DNA from: a virus
IMG/VR virus record: IMGVR_UViG_3300033997_000287
Coordinates: 1-20,625 of that record
Length of the DNA stretch: 20,625 bases
Reading direction: 5' to 3' (one strand)
Notes under the pieces: generated by a model
The model's input: the letters and a program-made list of their open reading frames with translations, nothing else
What the model was told of the DNA's origin: nothing
Database searches by the model: none
Program-made: the position numbers and the translations under genes
Part shown: one piece after another, positions 12,609 to 19,985 of the stretch
Position numbering within the stretch: the stretch's first letter is position 1
Layout: every line of letters begins with the position of its first letter

Positions 12609-12861
12609 AAGCCTTGACCTCTCTGGAGTTTGCCTTGCGGAGACTGACGATTCGCATGGTCTGCCCGCGCTGCACGAACACCACAACGTACAGCCGTTGC
12701 CCGATGACAGCGAAGCCGATTTCGCGGACTTCGCCGTAGTCCCGGCGCGCATCCGGCATGCACAGAACATCACTCCATTCGATGTGGCCCGCCATCTCCA
12801 GCGAAACGCCGTGCTTGTCGATGTTGGCCTGATTCTTGGCGGGGTCGAATTCGATGTCCAT
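12595..12861 (-). CDS. brnT: BrnT toxin, RelE-like ribonuclease
   Basis: Toxin of a type II system; BrnT proteins have a RelE-like fold and inhibit translation by cleaving RNA. The 88 residues begin with the typical MDIEFDPAKNQANIDKHGVS, carry the central EWSDVLCMPDARRDYGEVRE, and end with the conserved MRIVSLRKANSREVKAYEA. The length matches the family. The start ATG lies at the edge of the operator palindrome, next to the predicted transcription start, so the message may be leaderless. The intact gene and canonical partner indicate a functional pair. The location downstream of gpD is typical of accessory cargo in P2-like phages. Confidence 0.93.
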   Translation of the reverse strand: MDIEFDPAKNQANIDKHGVSLEMAGHIEWSDVLCMPDARRDYGEVREIGFAVIGQRLYVVVFVQRGQTMRIVSLRKANSREVKAYEAI

Positions 12862-12896
12862 GGGAATTATTGTACATACGATAATTCCCAGGTCAA
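12861..12896 (-). promoter_or_regulatory. brnTA promoter and operator palindrome
   Basis: A 30-base interval, 12861-12890, has perfect 10-base arms TGGGAATTAT and ATAATTCCCA around a centre containing TGTACA. On the minus strand, TTGACC (12896-12891) and TACAAT (12874-12869) are separated by 16 bases and form a good promoter. The palindrome covers the spacer, the -10 element and the start. It is the expected binding site for BrnA or the BrnT-BrnA complex. A related GTACATAC-type sequence lies just upstream around 12907-12914. Confidence 0.82.
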
Positions 12897-12914
12897 GGCT
12901 TTTTTGTATGTACG

Positions 12915-13994
12915 TTAATTGTCGTCGCCCGGTGTTTCCGTCGCCGCATCATCCGCATCATCCTGGGCCTGCGCATCGCCATCGCCCTGGCGCTCCAGCT
13001 CGATCTGCGTGGTGAAGCCGCCATCGCCCAGGGCGTGCTCCACGGACTTGACCAGCCAGCCCTCGCCGTCAATCTCGGGCTTGAAGCCCTCCACGGTCAC
13101 GGCCGCCTGCGGCATGAGGTGGGGCCGGCCCAGGGCCAGGGCCAGGCTCAGGGTGGCGGCGCCACGGTCCACGCGCTGCATCTCCGATTGTGCGGCCTGG
13201 CGCGCGGCCTCGGCGCTGGCGAAGGTGTCTTTCAGGGTCTTGATGCTGCCAGTCTTGGAGCCCGCCAGCACGCCCTTGCGGCGGGCGCGCTTGCCGTCCG
13301 TCCAATAGGCGCGCACGCCCGTGTAGTTGGTGCGGTCTGCGGTGTGCCAGCGGTGCTGGTCGCCCGATGCGCGGGTGATGTGCATGGGGGCGATGGGCTG
13401 GCCGCTGGCATTGGTGCGGCTGTTGGTGCGAAGAAAGATAAGCTGCCCCTTTTTGACCGTGGCCACGGCGTCGTGCTGGCGGGCCAGGCGCGAGAGGAAA
13501 TGCAGGTCCGATTCGTTGGTCTGGTCGATGTGCTGCACGCTGCGCGCGGCCAGCTCGGGGGCGATGCGCGCCGGCAACTTGTTGCGCGCGGCAATGTCTT
13601 GCACCACGGCGCCCACGGTGGTGTCGTGCCAGCTGCGGCTGGCGCGCTCGCGCAGGCTCTTGGCCATGTCTGCGCTGCGCGCACGTACGCTGATGCGGTC
13701 AGGGCTGCCGCCGTGCTCCACCTCATCCACCACAAAGCTTCCCTTGTCCACCAGGCCCTCATTGAGCCAGCCCAGGCGGATGGAGATGGTGGCGCCCTTG
13801 GGCGGGATGGCCATACGGCCGTCTGCGTCGTCCAGGGTAAGGTCCAACTGGTCGGCCTCTTCGCCGCGGCTTTCGCGCAGGCGCAATTCGATCAGGCGTT
13901 TGCCGACTTTGGGGGTGATGTTGACGCCGTTGATGGTGAGCTGATAGTCCGGCTGCTGGTAGGCGCCCGTGGCCTGGTTCTCGGTGCCTGCCAT
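12915..13994 (-). CDS. D: Tail protein gpD, baseplate hub (late control D family)
   Basis: P2 gpD-type protein, 359 residues (P2 gpD is about 387), part of the baseplate hub that joins the tail tube to the spike and structurally similar to T4 gp27. It begins near YQLTINGVNITPKVGKRLIE, carries the typical central SDLHFLSRLARQHDAVATVK region (about 175) and ends in GWLVKSVEHALGDGGFTTQI with a long acidic tail. The GTG frame upstream is avoided: ATG 13994 overlaps the gpU stop as TGATG. It is the last gene of the conserved FI-FII-E-T-U-D block. The acidic tail (DDADDAATETPGDDN) is a local feature. Confidence 0.94.
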   Translation of the reverse strand: MAGTENQATGAYQQPDYQLTINGVNITPKVGKRLIELRLRESRGEEADQLDLTLDDADGRMAIPPKGATISIRLGWLNEGLVDKGSFVVDEVEHGGSPDRISVRARSADMAKSLRERASRSWHDTTVGAVVQDIAARNKLPARIAPELAARSVQHIDQTNESDLHFLSRLARQHDAVATVKKGQLIFLRTNSRTNASGQPIAPMHITRASGDQHRWHTADRTNYTGVRAYWTDGKRARRKGVLAGSKTGSIKTLKDTFASAEAARQAAQSEMQRVDRGAATLSLALALGRPHLMPQAAVTVEGFKPEIDGEGWLVKSVEHALGDGGFTTQIELERQGDGDAQAQDDADDAATETPGDDN

Positions 13995-14455
13995 CACATC
14001 CACCAGTCCCAGAAATCGCCATCATCCCAATCTCCACCCGTGCCGCCATCGCTGCCGCCGCTGGGGTCGGCCTGGGCGTCGTCGACACGGGCCAGCTCCA
14101 CGCTGAAATCAATGCGGCGGGGCAGGCCTTCCTTCACGAACACGCTGCCGTTTTCGCTCAGGCGCTGGATGACCCAGGCGCCCAGGTTGTCCCCGGCCCC
14201 GTTGACCATGGCGTATGCGCTGCCGGCGTCGGCCATCTTGCGCAGTTCGTCCAGGGTCTTGCGGCCGCCACGGAATTCGGGGACGAAAAGGCCGGTGAAT
14301 GTGATGGTGTCATCACCCTGGCCCACGTACTGGCGCGCCGGCCGGGCGCCCACGCGGCTATTGCTGGGGTGGCGCCAGTCGGTGGCGCGCTGCATCTCTT
14401 GATACGCAACCGTATCGAGGCCAAAGACAAATTGGCCCAGGGTCATCATTGGCAT
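13994..14455 (-). CDS. U: Tail protein gpU
   Basis: P2 gpU-type tail terminator or tail-completion protein, 153 residues (P2: 159). The start MTLGQFVFGLDTVAYQEMQR, the SNSRVGARPARQYVGQGDD segment and GLPRRIDFSVELARVDD are directly comparable to P2 gpU. ATG 14455 (MPMMTLG) is preferred because AGGAG lies 7 bases upstream; ATG 14449 would match the family N-terminus equally well. The C-terminus is unusually rich in Gly, Asp and Trp (GDWDDGDFWDWWM). It starts 10 bases after the tape measure stop and overlaps gpD. Confidence 0.93.
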   Translation of the reverse strand: MPMMTLGQFVFGLDTVAYQEMQRATDWRHPSNSRVGARPARQYVGQGDDTITFTGLFVPEFRGGRKTLDELRKMADAGSAYAMVNGAGDNLGAWVIQRLSENGSVFVKEGLPRRIDFSVELARVDDAQADPSGGSDGGTGGDWDDGDFWDWWM

Positions 14456-14465
14456 GGGTGGGCTC

Positions 14466-16973
14466 CTATCCCTCGGTGTCACTGAGCTGGCTGAGCACGC
14501 GGGACTTTTTGGCGCGTTCGCGCTTGTCCAGCTCGGCCGCAACGGCGCGGGCTATGTCCTTGGGGTCCATGCCGGGCGCTGCGTGAATGGTGATGTTGAT
14601 GGGGCCGCTGGGCGCCGCCATGGGCGCGCCAGCGCCGGCCGCATTGCCGCCACGCCCCAGGGCGCTGCCGCTGGGCGCCATCAGCGGCGCGGGCGCCGTG
14701 ATGGGCATGGCCTGGACAGAGGCCAGTGCGTCGGTGCCGGCAGCGGCCATGGGTGCGGCGGTGACGCCGGCCAGGCCCACGGCAGCCGCTGCGGCCAGGC
14801 CCTGGCCCTTCTGGATGCCCAGGGCCGCGCCTTCGGACACCCAGCCGCCGTATTCCATGAAAACCCGGCTCGGGCTGGCAATGCCCAGCGTTTCCTTGAA
14901 CCATTGGCCCACGGATGTTGCGGCTCCCACCACGGTGTCTTTCAGCGCGGTGAGCTTGGCGGTCACGCCGCTGATGAGCCCATCGATCAGCTGTCCGCCA
15001 ATCTCCACGAACCGGCCCGCCAGGCCCTGCAGGTCAGTCCACAAGGACATGGCGCCGGCCTTGATTTCTTCCCAGCGCGTGACGATGAGATAGGCCGCAG
15101 CGGCCAGGGCCACCAAGGCGATGATGACCACGCCGATGGGGTTGGCCGCCAGGGCGGCATTCATGACCCATTGCGCGGCCGTGAATGCCTTGCTGACGAT
15201 GACCGCCGTGCGGCTGGCGGCCGCGCCTGCCACCATGGCCCCTGTGTGCAGCATCCAGGCCGCGCGCACGGCCACCAGCACGCCCTGCACGCCGAGCATG
15301 GCGCCCCGGATGAGGGCGAAACCGTAGCCGAAGGCGATGGCCGCCACCTTGCCCAGCACAAGCGCCGCGACGAACAGAACAATGCCGCGCGTGACTCCCG
15401 GGTAGGCCTGGGTGAGTGCGGCAAGTCGCTCCATCCACGGCGAAAGAATGGACAAACCGTCATTGAGCGCGGGCAGCAGGATGTTGCCCAAGGAGATGCC
15501 CATGGCCGCTGCCTGGTTGCTGGCCAGCTTCAGGTGGTTGGCGGTGGTGGCGGCGCGCTTTTCGTACTCGGCGCTGACGGCGCCGCTGTATTTCTTTTCA
15601 TCGTTGACCTTGGCGAAGTTCTCTTTCAGGGTGTCCAGCTGGCTGAGCAGCGGTGCAATGGCCTTGATGGACTCTTTTCCAAACTCGGTTTGCAGGGCAG
15701 CGGCCTGCTGGTATTTGTCCAGGCCCTTGACCTTCTCGAAGATGCTGAGCATGGTGCCGGCCGCATCTTTTTGCATGCTCTTGGCGACTTCCACCGAGTC
15801 CAGGCCCAGGGCTTTGAGTCCTTCACGCTGGCTCTTGGTGGCGCTTTCGCCGGCCACCAGGGCCAGCATCAGATTCTGAATGCCGGTGGCGGCCACTTCC
15901 TCCTGCACGCCCATGCCGGCCAGGGTGGAGCCCAGCGCAGCGATTTCGCCGGCCGCCACGCCGGCCACGCCGCCCAGCGGACCCACGCGCGTGACGATGT
16001 TCAGGATCTGCTTTTCATTGGCCGCGCCCGTGTTGCCCAGCAGGTTGATTTTGTCGGTGAGCGTGGCCACTTCGGGAACGGTCATGCCAAAGGCAGATTT
16101 CATCTTGGCCATGGCTTCGCCCGATTCCTCGGCCGTCATGTTGAAGGCCGTGCCCATCTTTACGGCGTGCTCCACAAAGCCCACCCCGCCCTCGTCGCCC
16201 AGCAGCTGCTTTTCGTCCAGGCCGGACTGGCCGCCGAGGGCCATGATCTGGGCAATGTCCTTGGCCGCCATGGGCAGGCGCTTGGACAGGTCAATGGCGC
16301 TTTGGGACATGCGCTCCAGGCCGCTTTTGTCCAGGTCCATGACCTTGTCCACATCGGCCATGGACGACTCGAAATCAATGGCCATCTTCAAGGGCGCGGC
16401 CAGCGATGCGGCCATGGCGGCGCCGTCGAACAGGGCGCCGCGCGCATCGCCCCGGGCGGCCTTGTTGGCGTCCACGGCGGCGCGGTGCTTGTTGGTCAGC
16501 TCCTGCGCTTTGCGCTGGCGTTCCAGGGCCTTGGTGGTGCGGTCCACGGCTTCGCGCAGCTTGCCTTCGGCCTGGGCCGCATTGGTAATGCCCATTTCAG
16601 CCAGGCCGGCGCGCAGGCGTTTGGTCTGGTCAATCTGCCGCTGATAGGTGGCCGCGAGCTTTTGCACTGCGTCGCCAGCGGCGCGGTACTGCCCGCCTGC
16701 GGCCTTGGCCGCCTCGCCGCCCTTGAGCATTTCTGCCACCAGCGCCGCCTTGGCCGTGCGCGCGGCCTGCAGTTTGGCCTGCGTTTCGCGCAGGCTGGCC
16801 TGCATGGCGTTGGCCTTGCCCACGGCGGCCTGCTGCTGCTGGAGCTTGCGCAGCACGTCCTGGGTGCTGCTCACATCCGTATTCAGCGCCCTGGCGCCCG
16901 CGCCTATGCGCTTGAGCGGGGCGGAAACCCGGTCGGCCAGGTCCAGCAGTACCTGCAGCTTGAGCTTATCCAT
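14466..16973 (-). CDS. T: Tail tape measure protein gpT
   Basis: Sets tail length and may pass into the host envelope during DNA delivery. The 835 residues are close to P2 gpT (815). The N-terminal 150 residues are a long coiled coil (KLQQQQAAVGKANAMQASLR, ETQAKLQAARTAKAALVAEM). A TP901-1-type tape measure domain is in the middle (about 335-375, GEIAALGSTLAGMGVQEEVA). Hydrophobic segments at about 525-560 and 610-632 (VVIIALVALAAAAYLIV) resemble the membrane-inserting part. The C-terminus is rich in Ala, Gly and Pro. It starts inside the end of the gpE' frame, as in P2. Confidence 0.95.
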   Translation of the reverse strand: MDKLKLQVLLDLADRVSAPLKRIGAGARALNTDVSSTQDVLRKLQQQQAAVGKANAMQASLRETQAKLQAARTAKAALVAEMLKGGEAAKAAGGQYRAAGDAVQKLAATYQRQIDQTKRLRAGLAEMGITNAAQAEGKLREAVDRTTKALERQRKAQELTNKHRAAVDANKAARGDARGALFDGAAMAASLAAPLKMAIDFESSMADVDKVMDLDKSGLERMSQSAIDLSKRLPMAAKDIAQIMALGGQSGLDEKQLLGDEGGVGFVEHAVKMGTAFNMTAEESGEAMAKMKSAFGMTVPEVATLTDKINLLGNTGAANEKQILNIVTRVGPLGGVAGVAAGEIAALGSTLAGMGVQEEVAATGIQNLMLALVAGESATKSQREGLKALGLDSVEVAKSMQKDAAGTMLSIFEKVKGLDKYQQAAALQTEFGKESIKAIAPLLSQLDTLKENFAKVNDEKKYSGAVSAEYEKRAATTANHLKLASNQAAAMGISLGNILLPALNDGLSILSPWMERLAALTQAYPGVTRGIVLFVAALVLGKVAAIAFGYGFALIRGAMLGVQGVLVAVRAAWMLHTGAMVAGAAASRTAVIVSKAFTAAQWVMNAALAANPIGVVIIALVALAAAAYLIVTRWEEIKAGAMSLWTDLQGLAGRFVEIGGQLIDGLISGVTAKLTALKDTVVGAATSVGQWFKETLGIASPSRVFMEYGGWVSEGAALGIQKGQGLAAAAAVGLAGVTAAPMAAAGTDALASVQAMPITAPAPLMAPSGSALGRGGNAAGAGAPMAAPSGPINITIHAAPGMDPKDIARAVAAELDKRERAKKSRVLSQLSDTEG

Positions 16974-17091
16974 GCTTGTTCATCTGTTGGAAGCGGTCTG
17001 CAGCCAGAGCGCGCCAGTGCATCAGCTCGGCCAGGTCCATGGGGTCCATGTCGGCCGGCCGCCAGTGGAAGATCGCGGCCACGTCGGCCAT
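16966..17091 (-). CDS. E': gpE' (GpE family tail protein), frameshift-reached frame
   Basis: A 41-residue frame beginning MADVAAIFHWRPADMDPMDL and ending with QQMNKHG, matching the short P2 GpE family. In P2 it is made mainly as a -1 frameshift extension of gpE, giving the E+E' tail assembly product needed to build the tail around the tape measure. Here its frame is open back to the slip site at 17169-17175. A separate start at ATG 17091 would also encode the family domain, but no clear ribosome site is seen. Its stop overlaps the tape measure start by 8 bases. Confidence 0.85.
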   Translation of the reverse strand: MADVAAIFHWRPADMDPMDLAELMHWRALAADRFQQMNKHG

Positions 17092-17099
17092 GGCGTCCT

Positions 17100-17474
17100 C
17101 TACACGCTCAGGGATTCCATGGCCATCGCCTGATTGGCCTTGGCCGTCTGCAGCTGCTGCGCCGGCACCAAAAAATTAATCACCTCCGTAGATAGAGCCA
17201 CTAGGTCCACGGGGTCAATGGCTGCCACTTCCTCCCGCGTCAGGGTGGGGGTGGTGATGCGCGGCAGCAGCAGCATCACCGACTCGGCGCGCAGGACCAG
17301 CAGCTCGGCCAGGTTGATGCCGCGCAGGGCGCCGGCCAGGGGCTTGCGCAGCTGCACCACGTCGATGACGCCAGCGCCACGCTGGATAGGCGTTTCCAGC
17401 GTGACGTTGACATGTGGGCGCGCTGCTGGGGCCTGGTCGGTGGTGCTGGTAGTGGTCTTGGCTTGGGTGTCCAT
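17100..17474 (-). CDS. E: Tail assembly chaperone gpE
   Basis: P2 gpE-type tail assembly protein, 124 residues. A Thr/Gln-rich N-terminus leads to the conserved part: VNVTLETPIQRGAGVIDVVQ, LAGALRGINLAELLVL, and EEVAAIDPVDLVALSTEVIN followed by FLVPAQQ. ATG 17474 has a GAGG/AGG site 5-8 bases upstream. The longer frame upstream reads through a terminator and is not used. Near its 3' end the codons AAT TTT TTG contain the slip sequence T TTT TTG, which allows a share of ribosomes to continue into gpE'. Confidence 0.92.
   Translation of the reverse strand: MDTQAKTTTSTTDQAPAARPHVNVTLETPIQRGAGVIDVVQLRKPLAGALRGINLAELLVLRAESVMLLLPRITTPTLTREEVAAIDPVDLVALSTEVINFLVPAQQLQTAKANQAMAMESLSV
17169..17175 (-). 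other. Programmed -1 frameshift site (T TTT TTG) joining E and E'
   Basis: On the minus strand, TTTTTTG lies in the gpE frame as AAT TTT TTG, the X XXY YYZ arrangement used by P2 at the same place. A -1 slip continues through GGT GCC GGC and stays open to the TAA at 16968-16966, adding 68 codons that include the whole GpE family domain. The combined product spans 17474 to 16966. Confidence 0.88.
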
Positions 17475-17500
17475 AGGTGCCTCGTTGGTTGGTTGTGGTG

Positions 17501-17540
17501 AAAAAAAAGCGCCGGCCAAGGTAGTGGCCATGGCCGGCGC
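17501..17540 (-). terminator. Rho-independent terminator between FII and E
   Basis: On the minus strand GCGCCGGCC and GGCCGGCGC pair perfectly across a 14-base loop and are followed by eight T residues. It lies between the tail tube gene and gpE, inside what is otherwise one operon. Confidence 0.88.
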
Positions 17541-17610
17541 GAAGGGCCTTTTCCCATGCGGCCGGAGACAGACGGGAGGGGCGAAGAAAACTGTTTGCAG
17601 GTGGCGGGCG

Positions 17611-18120
17611 TCAGATGCCCAGCGCGGTGCGGGTCTGGGCCATGCGGTCTTCGCCGTGGACCTTTTCCACCAGGTTGACCAGATCGATTTCCAGGATGGT
17701 TTCGCCGGCCAGCACTTCCTTGTAGTAGCTCAGGCTGTACTTAAAGGTCTGCTCCACCATGTCGCCAGCCTTGGAGCTGCCGGGGTCGCGCTCGGTCAGG
17801 CGCCCACGCATGACGACTTCGACGGCCTCCACGCCCTCGCTGTCATCGGTCTGCAAGGCGCCGGCAAAGCGCAGCATCACGGCATCGTGCTTGGCGGCGC
17901 CCCATTGCTTCATGAGGCCCTTCATGTAGCCGGCGGCCTTGAGTTCAGCTTCCATCTTGTCCTGGCCCATGTCCAGATCAATGGGGCCGTTCATGCCGCC
18001 CGCCCGGTATTCCTCCACCTTGCGGGTGAGGGTGGGCAGGGTGACTTCGGGCATTTCGCCCATGTAGTTCTCGCCGTCGATGAAGGTGGCGAAGTTCTTG
18101 AGTTTGCGGGGCAGTCCCAT
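17611..18120 (-). CDS. FII: Major tail tube protein gpFII
   Basis: Structural subunit of the inner tail tube, 169 residues (P2: 172). The conserved start MGLPRKLKNFATFIDGENYM, the EVTLPTLTRKVEEYRAGGM segment, and FKYSLSYYKEVLAGETILEI near the end match the family. ATG 18120 has AGGAGA 8 bases upstream. It follows the sheath gene by 36 bases and is followed by a strong terminator, so sheath and tube should be made in the largest amounts. Confidence 0.95.
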   Translation of the reverse strand: MGLPRKLKNFATFIDGENYMGEMPEVTLPTLTRKVEEYRAGGMNGPIDLDMGQDKMEAELKAAGYMKGLMKQWGAAKHDAVMLRFAGALQTDDSEGVEAVEVVMRGRLTERDPGSSKAGDMVEQTFKYSLSYYKEVLAGETILEIDLVNLVEKVHGEDRMAQTRTALGI

Positions 18121-18156
18121 GGTGTGGATCTCCTGTGTGCTGGAATGCGGCCGGGC

Positions 18157-19353
18157 TTACTGGCCGGTGCCCACGCGCATGGCGAAGTCGCCGAAATAGC
18201 GGTCGGTGATGCGCTGGCGGAATCCCAGGTCTTCCAGCGGCGGCACGGGCGTGTAGTCGTAGTCAAGCACCAGCTTGCCGGCCTTGAGCGCTTCGGTGGT
18301 GTTGACCTCGGCGTCAAACCAGGCGCGGCCGTCGAGGATGTAGCCCAGGGCCTTGAGTTCGCGGAACTTGGCATTGATGCCTTCCACGATGTCTTTCACC
18401 ATGCTGGGGTGCATGGGCTTGTCGACAAAGGCGAAATGACCCTCTGCCATGGTGTCGGCCAGCACCTGGGCGGTGCGCACGCTGGACTCGAAGCGGAACA
18501 GTTCGTCCGTGCTGCAGGTGCGCGAACCCCAGAAGCGATAGCCCTGGGAGTTGATCAGCGTGGTGACGTTGCCCTCGTTCAGCAGGTTTGCGTCCGTCTC
18601 CGAGCTTTGCAGGTCGAAATAGACGTCCTTGCTGATGCCCACCGGGCCATTGAGCGGCACGTTGGAGAGGGTCTTGTGCCAACCCTGCTCCACGTCGATG
18701 CGGGCGCGTAGCCCCATCGCATAGGCCACGGCCGGCGCATTGATGGCCTTGTTTGCCGTGGTGTTCCAGGCTTTGAAATCGGGCCAGATGACCATGGTTT
18801 CCCGGGCGCCGAAACTCCCTGCATACGCCAGGGCCTCGCTCACATCGTCGGCGCCGTGGGCCTGCACGTAGGCCATGGCGCGCAGCTGGGTGGCTGCGGC
18901 CGTGAGCGCATCGGCCACGGGCTTGGTGTCCAGGCCCGGGGCACCCAGGATGCGGGGCTTTACGCCCAGCTGCTGCTGCGCGGTGATCAGCGCCTGAATG
19001 CCGGAGCGCTTGCCGCCCACGTTGTCGCCAACCACGAGGCTGGTCTGGTCGGCCTCGATTTCTTCGGGTGTTTGGCCTGCGCCCACGGGCACACGCACGA
19101 TGACCAGCACGGGGCGGGACTGGTCCTTGATGAGCTTCAAGGCCTCGGGCAGCGTGCCCGTGGTGCCCGCCTTGTCCAGCGCTTTCTCGATGTTGGTGAA
19201 GAGGACCGGGGTATCGAGTGGGAAGGCTTCGGCGTCGGCCGTGGGGCCGGTGGCCACCAGGCCGATGACGGCCGTGGAGACGATGCGCAGCGTGGTGGTC
19301 CCGGTGTTGACTTCCGAGACGCGCACGCCGTGGTGGTAGCCGGCGAGTGACAT
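18157..19353 (-). CDS. FI: Tail sheath protein gpFI
   Basis: Subunit of the contractile sheath, 398 residues (P2: 396). The N-terminus GYHHGVRVSEVNTGTTTLRI and the segments IGLVATGPTADAEAFPLDTP, LGAPGLDTKPVADAL, YRFWGSRTCS and LEDLGFRQRITDRYFGDF are characteristic of P2 FI. ATG 19353 has AGGAG 9 bases upstream. It is separated from the tail-fibre genes by a 167-base gap with a hairpin, so it probably has its own late promoter, as P2 gene F does. A contractile sheath confirms a myovirus-type tail. Confidence 0.96.
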   Translation of the reverse strand: MSLAGYHHGVRVSEVNTGTTTLRIVSTAVIGLVATGPTADAEAFPLDTPVLFTNIEKALDKAGTTGTLPEALKLIKDQSRPVLVIVRVPVGAGQTPEEIEADQTSLVVGDNVGGKRSGIQALITAQQQLGVKPRILGAPGLDTKPVADALTAAATQLRAMAYVQAHGADDVSEALAYAGSFGARETMVIWPDFKAWNTTANKAINAPAVAYAMGLRARIDVEQGWHKTLSNVPLNGPVGISKDVYFDLQSSETDANLLNEGNVTTLINSQGYRFWGSRTCSTDELFRFESSVRTAQVLADTMAEGHFAFVDKPMHPSMVKDIVEGINAKFRELKALGYILDGRAWFDAEVNTTEALKAGKLVLDYDYTPVPPLEDLGFRQRITDRYFGDFAMRVGTGQ

Positions 19354-19469
19354 GGTGATGGGCTCCTGCAGGGGTTCGGTGGGTGTGCGGTGTGTGCCTG
19401 CATGTTCCCCCGCCCGCGCGTAGGCGGCCAGCGATAGGGCCGGTGCGAGCCGGTGCTACCCCAAAGACA

Positions 19470-19491
19470 AAGCCCGCCGAGTGGCGGGCTT
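19470..19491 (-). terminator. Hairpin between the tail-fibre genes and FI
   Basis: AAGCCCGCC and GGCGGGCTT pair perfectly across a 4-base loop; on the minus strand the downstream side reads TTTGTCTTT, an interrupted T-run. It lies 30 bases after the stop of the 154-residue protein and would end the fibre transcript. The rest of 19354-19520 should hold the FI promoter; I see no clear Ogr-type TGT-N12-ACA site in it. Confidence 0.7.
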
Positions 19492-19520
19492 GCGGTGGTG
19501 GTGCGGGTGGCGCGGCCAGG

Positions 19521-19985
19521 TCAGGCCGGCAGTTCGTCCGGGCGCGGCGGCGTGTCTGTGATCTGCAGCGCGCGGCCGTCTGCGATCAGGCCCACGGCTT
19601 CCAGAAGCTGCACGCCGGCCGCCACATCCTTGTCGTCCAAGTCGATGAAGCTGGCCAGCTCCTGATCCTTCAAGGTGCTGCGCAGCTGCGCAGCCTGCAT
19701 GCGCTCCATGGTGCCGGCCTCTGCGCGGTCCACGGCCGCCCATTCGATGGCGGCGCGCTCGATGGCGGTGAAGCGGCGGCGAAACGCCAGCGGCGTGATG
19801 CGCCGGCTGATCTTGGGCGGTGGCACGTCCACCCATTTGGCGCCAGTCCAGCGGCGGCCCAGCACGCTCGTGTCGTATTGGGGCAGGCGGTGCATGTCGG
19901 CAGCGGTGATTTCCTCGTGGGCTTGCGTCAGCGCCACAGCCACGCCAGATGCATTCAGTTGGGCATAGAAATAGGCGGCCATCAT
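19521..19985 (-). CDS. Tail-fibre-associated phage protein, 154 residues
   Basis: Probably a tail-fibre assembly or accessory protein. The N-terminus MMAAYFYAQLNASGVAVALT and SVLGRRWTGAKWVDVPPP look like small beta elements found in fibre-linked proteins. The C-terminal half (from ITPLAFRRRFTAIERAAIEW to LQITDTPPRPDELPA) is a helical module that recurs in P2-like tail proteins of GC-rich hosts. ATG 19985 has GGAG 5 bases upstream and overlaps the previous stop as ATGA; ATG 19982 is an alternative. The place between fibre genes and FI corresponds to gene G and accessory genes in P2. Confidence 0.75.
   Translation of the reverse strand: MMAAYFYAQLNASGVAVALTQAHEEITAADMHRLPQYDTSVLGRRWTGAKWVDVPPPKISRRITPLAFRRRFTAIERAAIEWAAVDRAEAGTMERMQAAQLRSTLKDQELASFIDLDDKDVAAGVQLLEAVGLIADGRALQITDTPPRPDELPA

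Noticed and set aside
13035-14402. Plus-strand open frame of about 450 codons opposite gpD and gpU
   Set aside because: Antisense of two genes with strong P2 homology; no ribosome site or recognisable domain.
14454-17195. A 900-codon plus-strand open frame opposite the tape measure gene
   Set aside because: It is a shadow of gpT, which has a clear family, coiled coil and length; the antisense product is repetitive in Gly, His and Gln.
19354-19520. Ogr-type late promoter site (TGT-N12-ACA) before FI
   Set aside because: A promoter is expected here but I found no clear match to the site on reading the interval.
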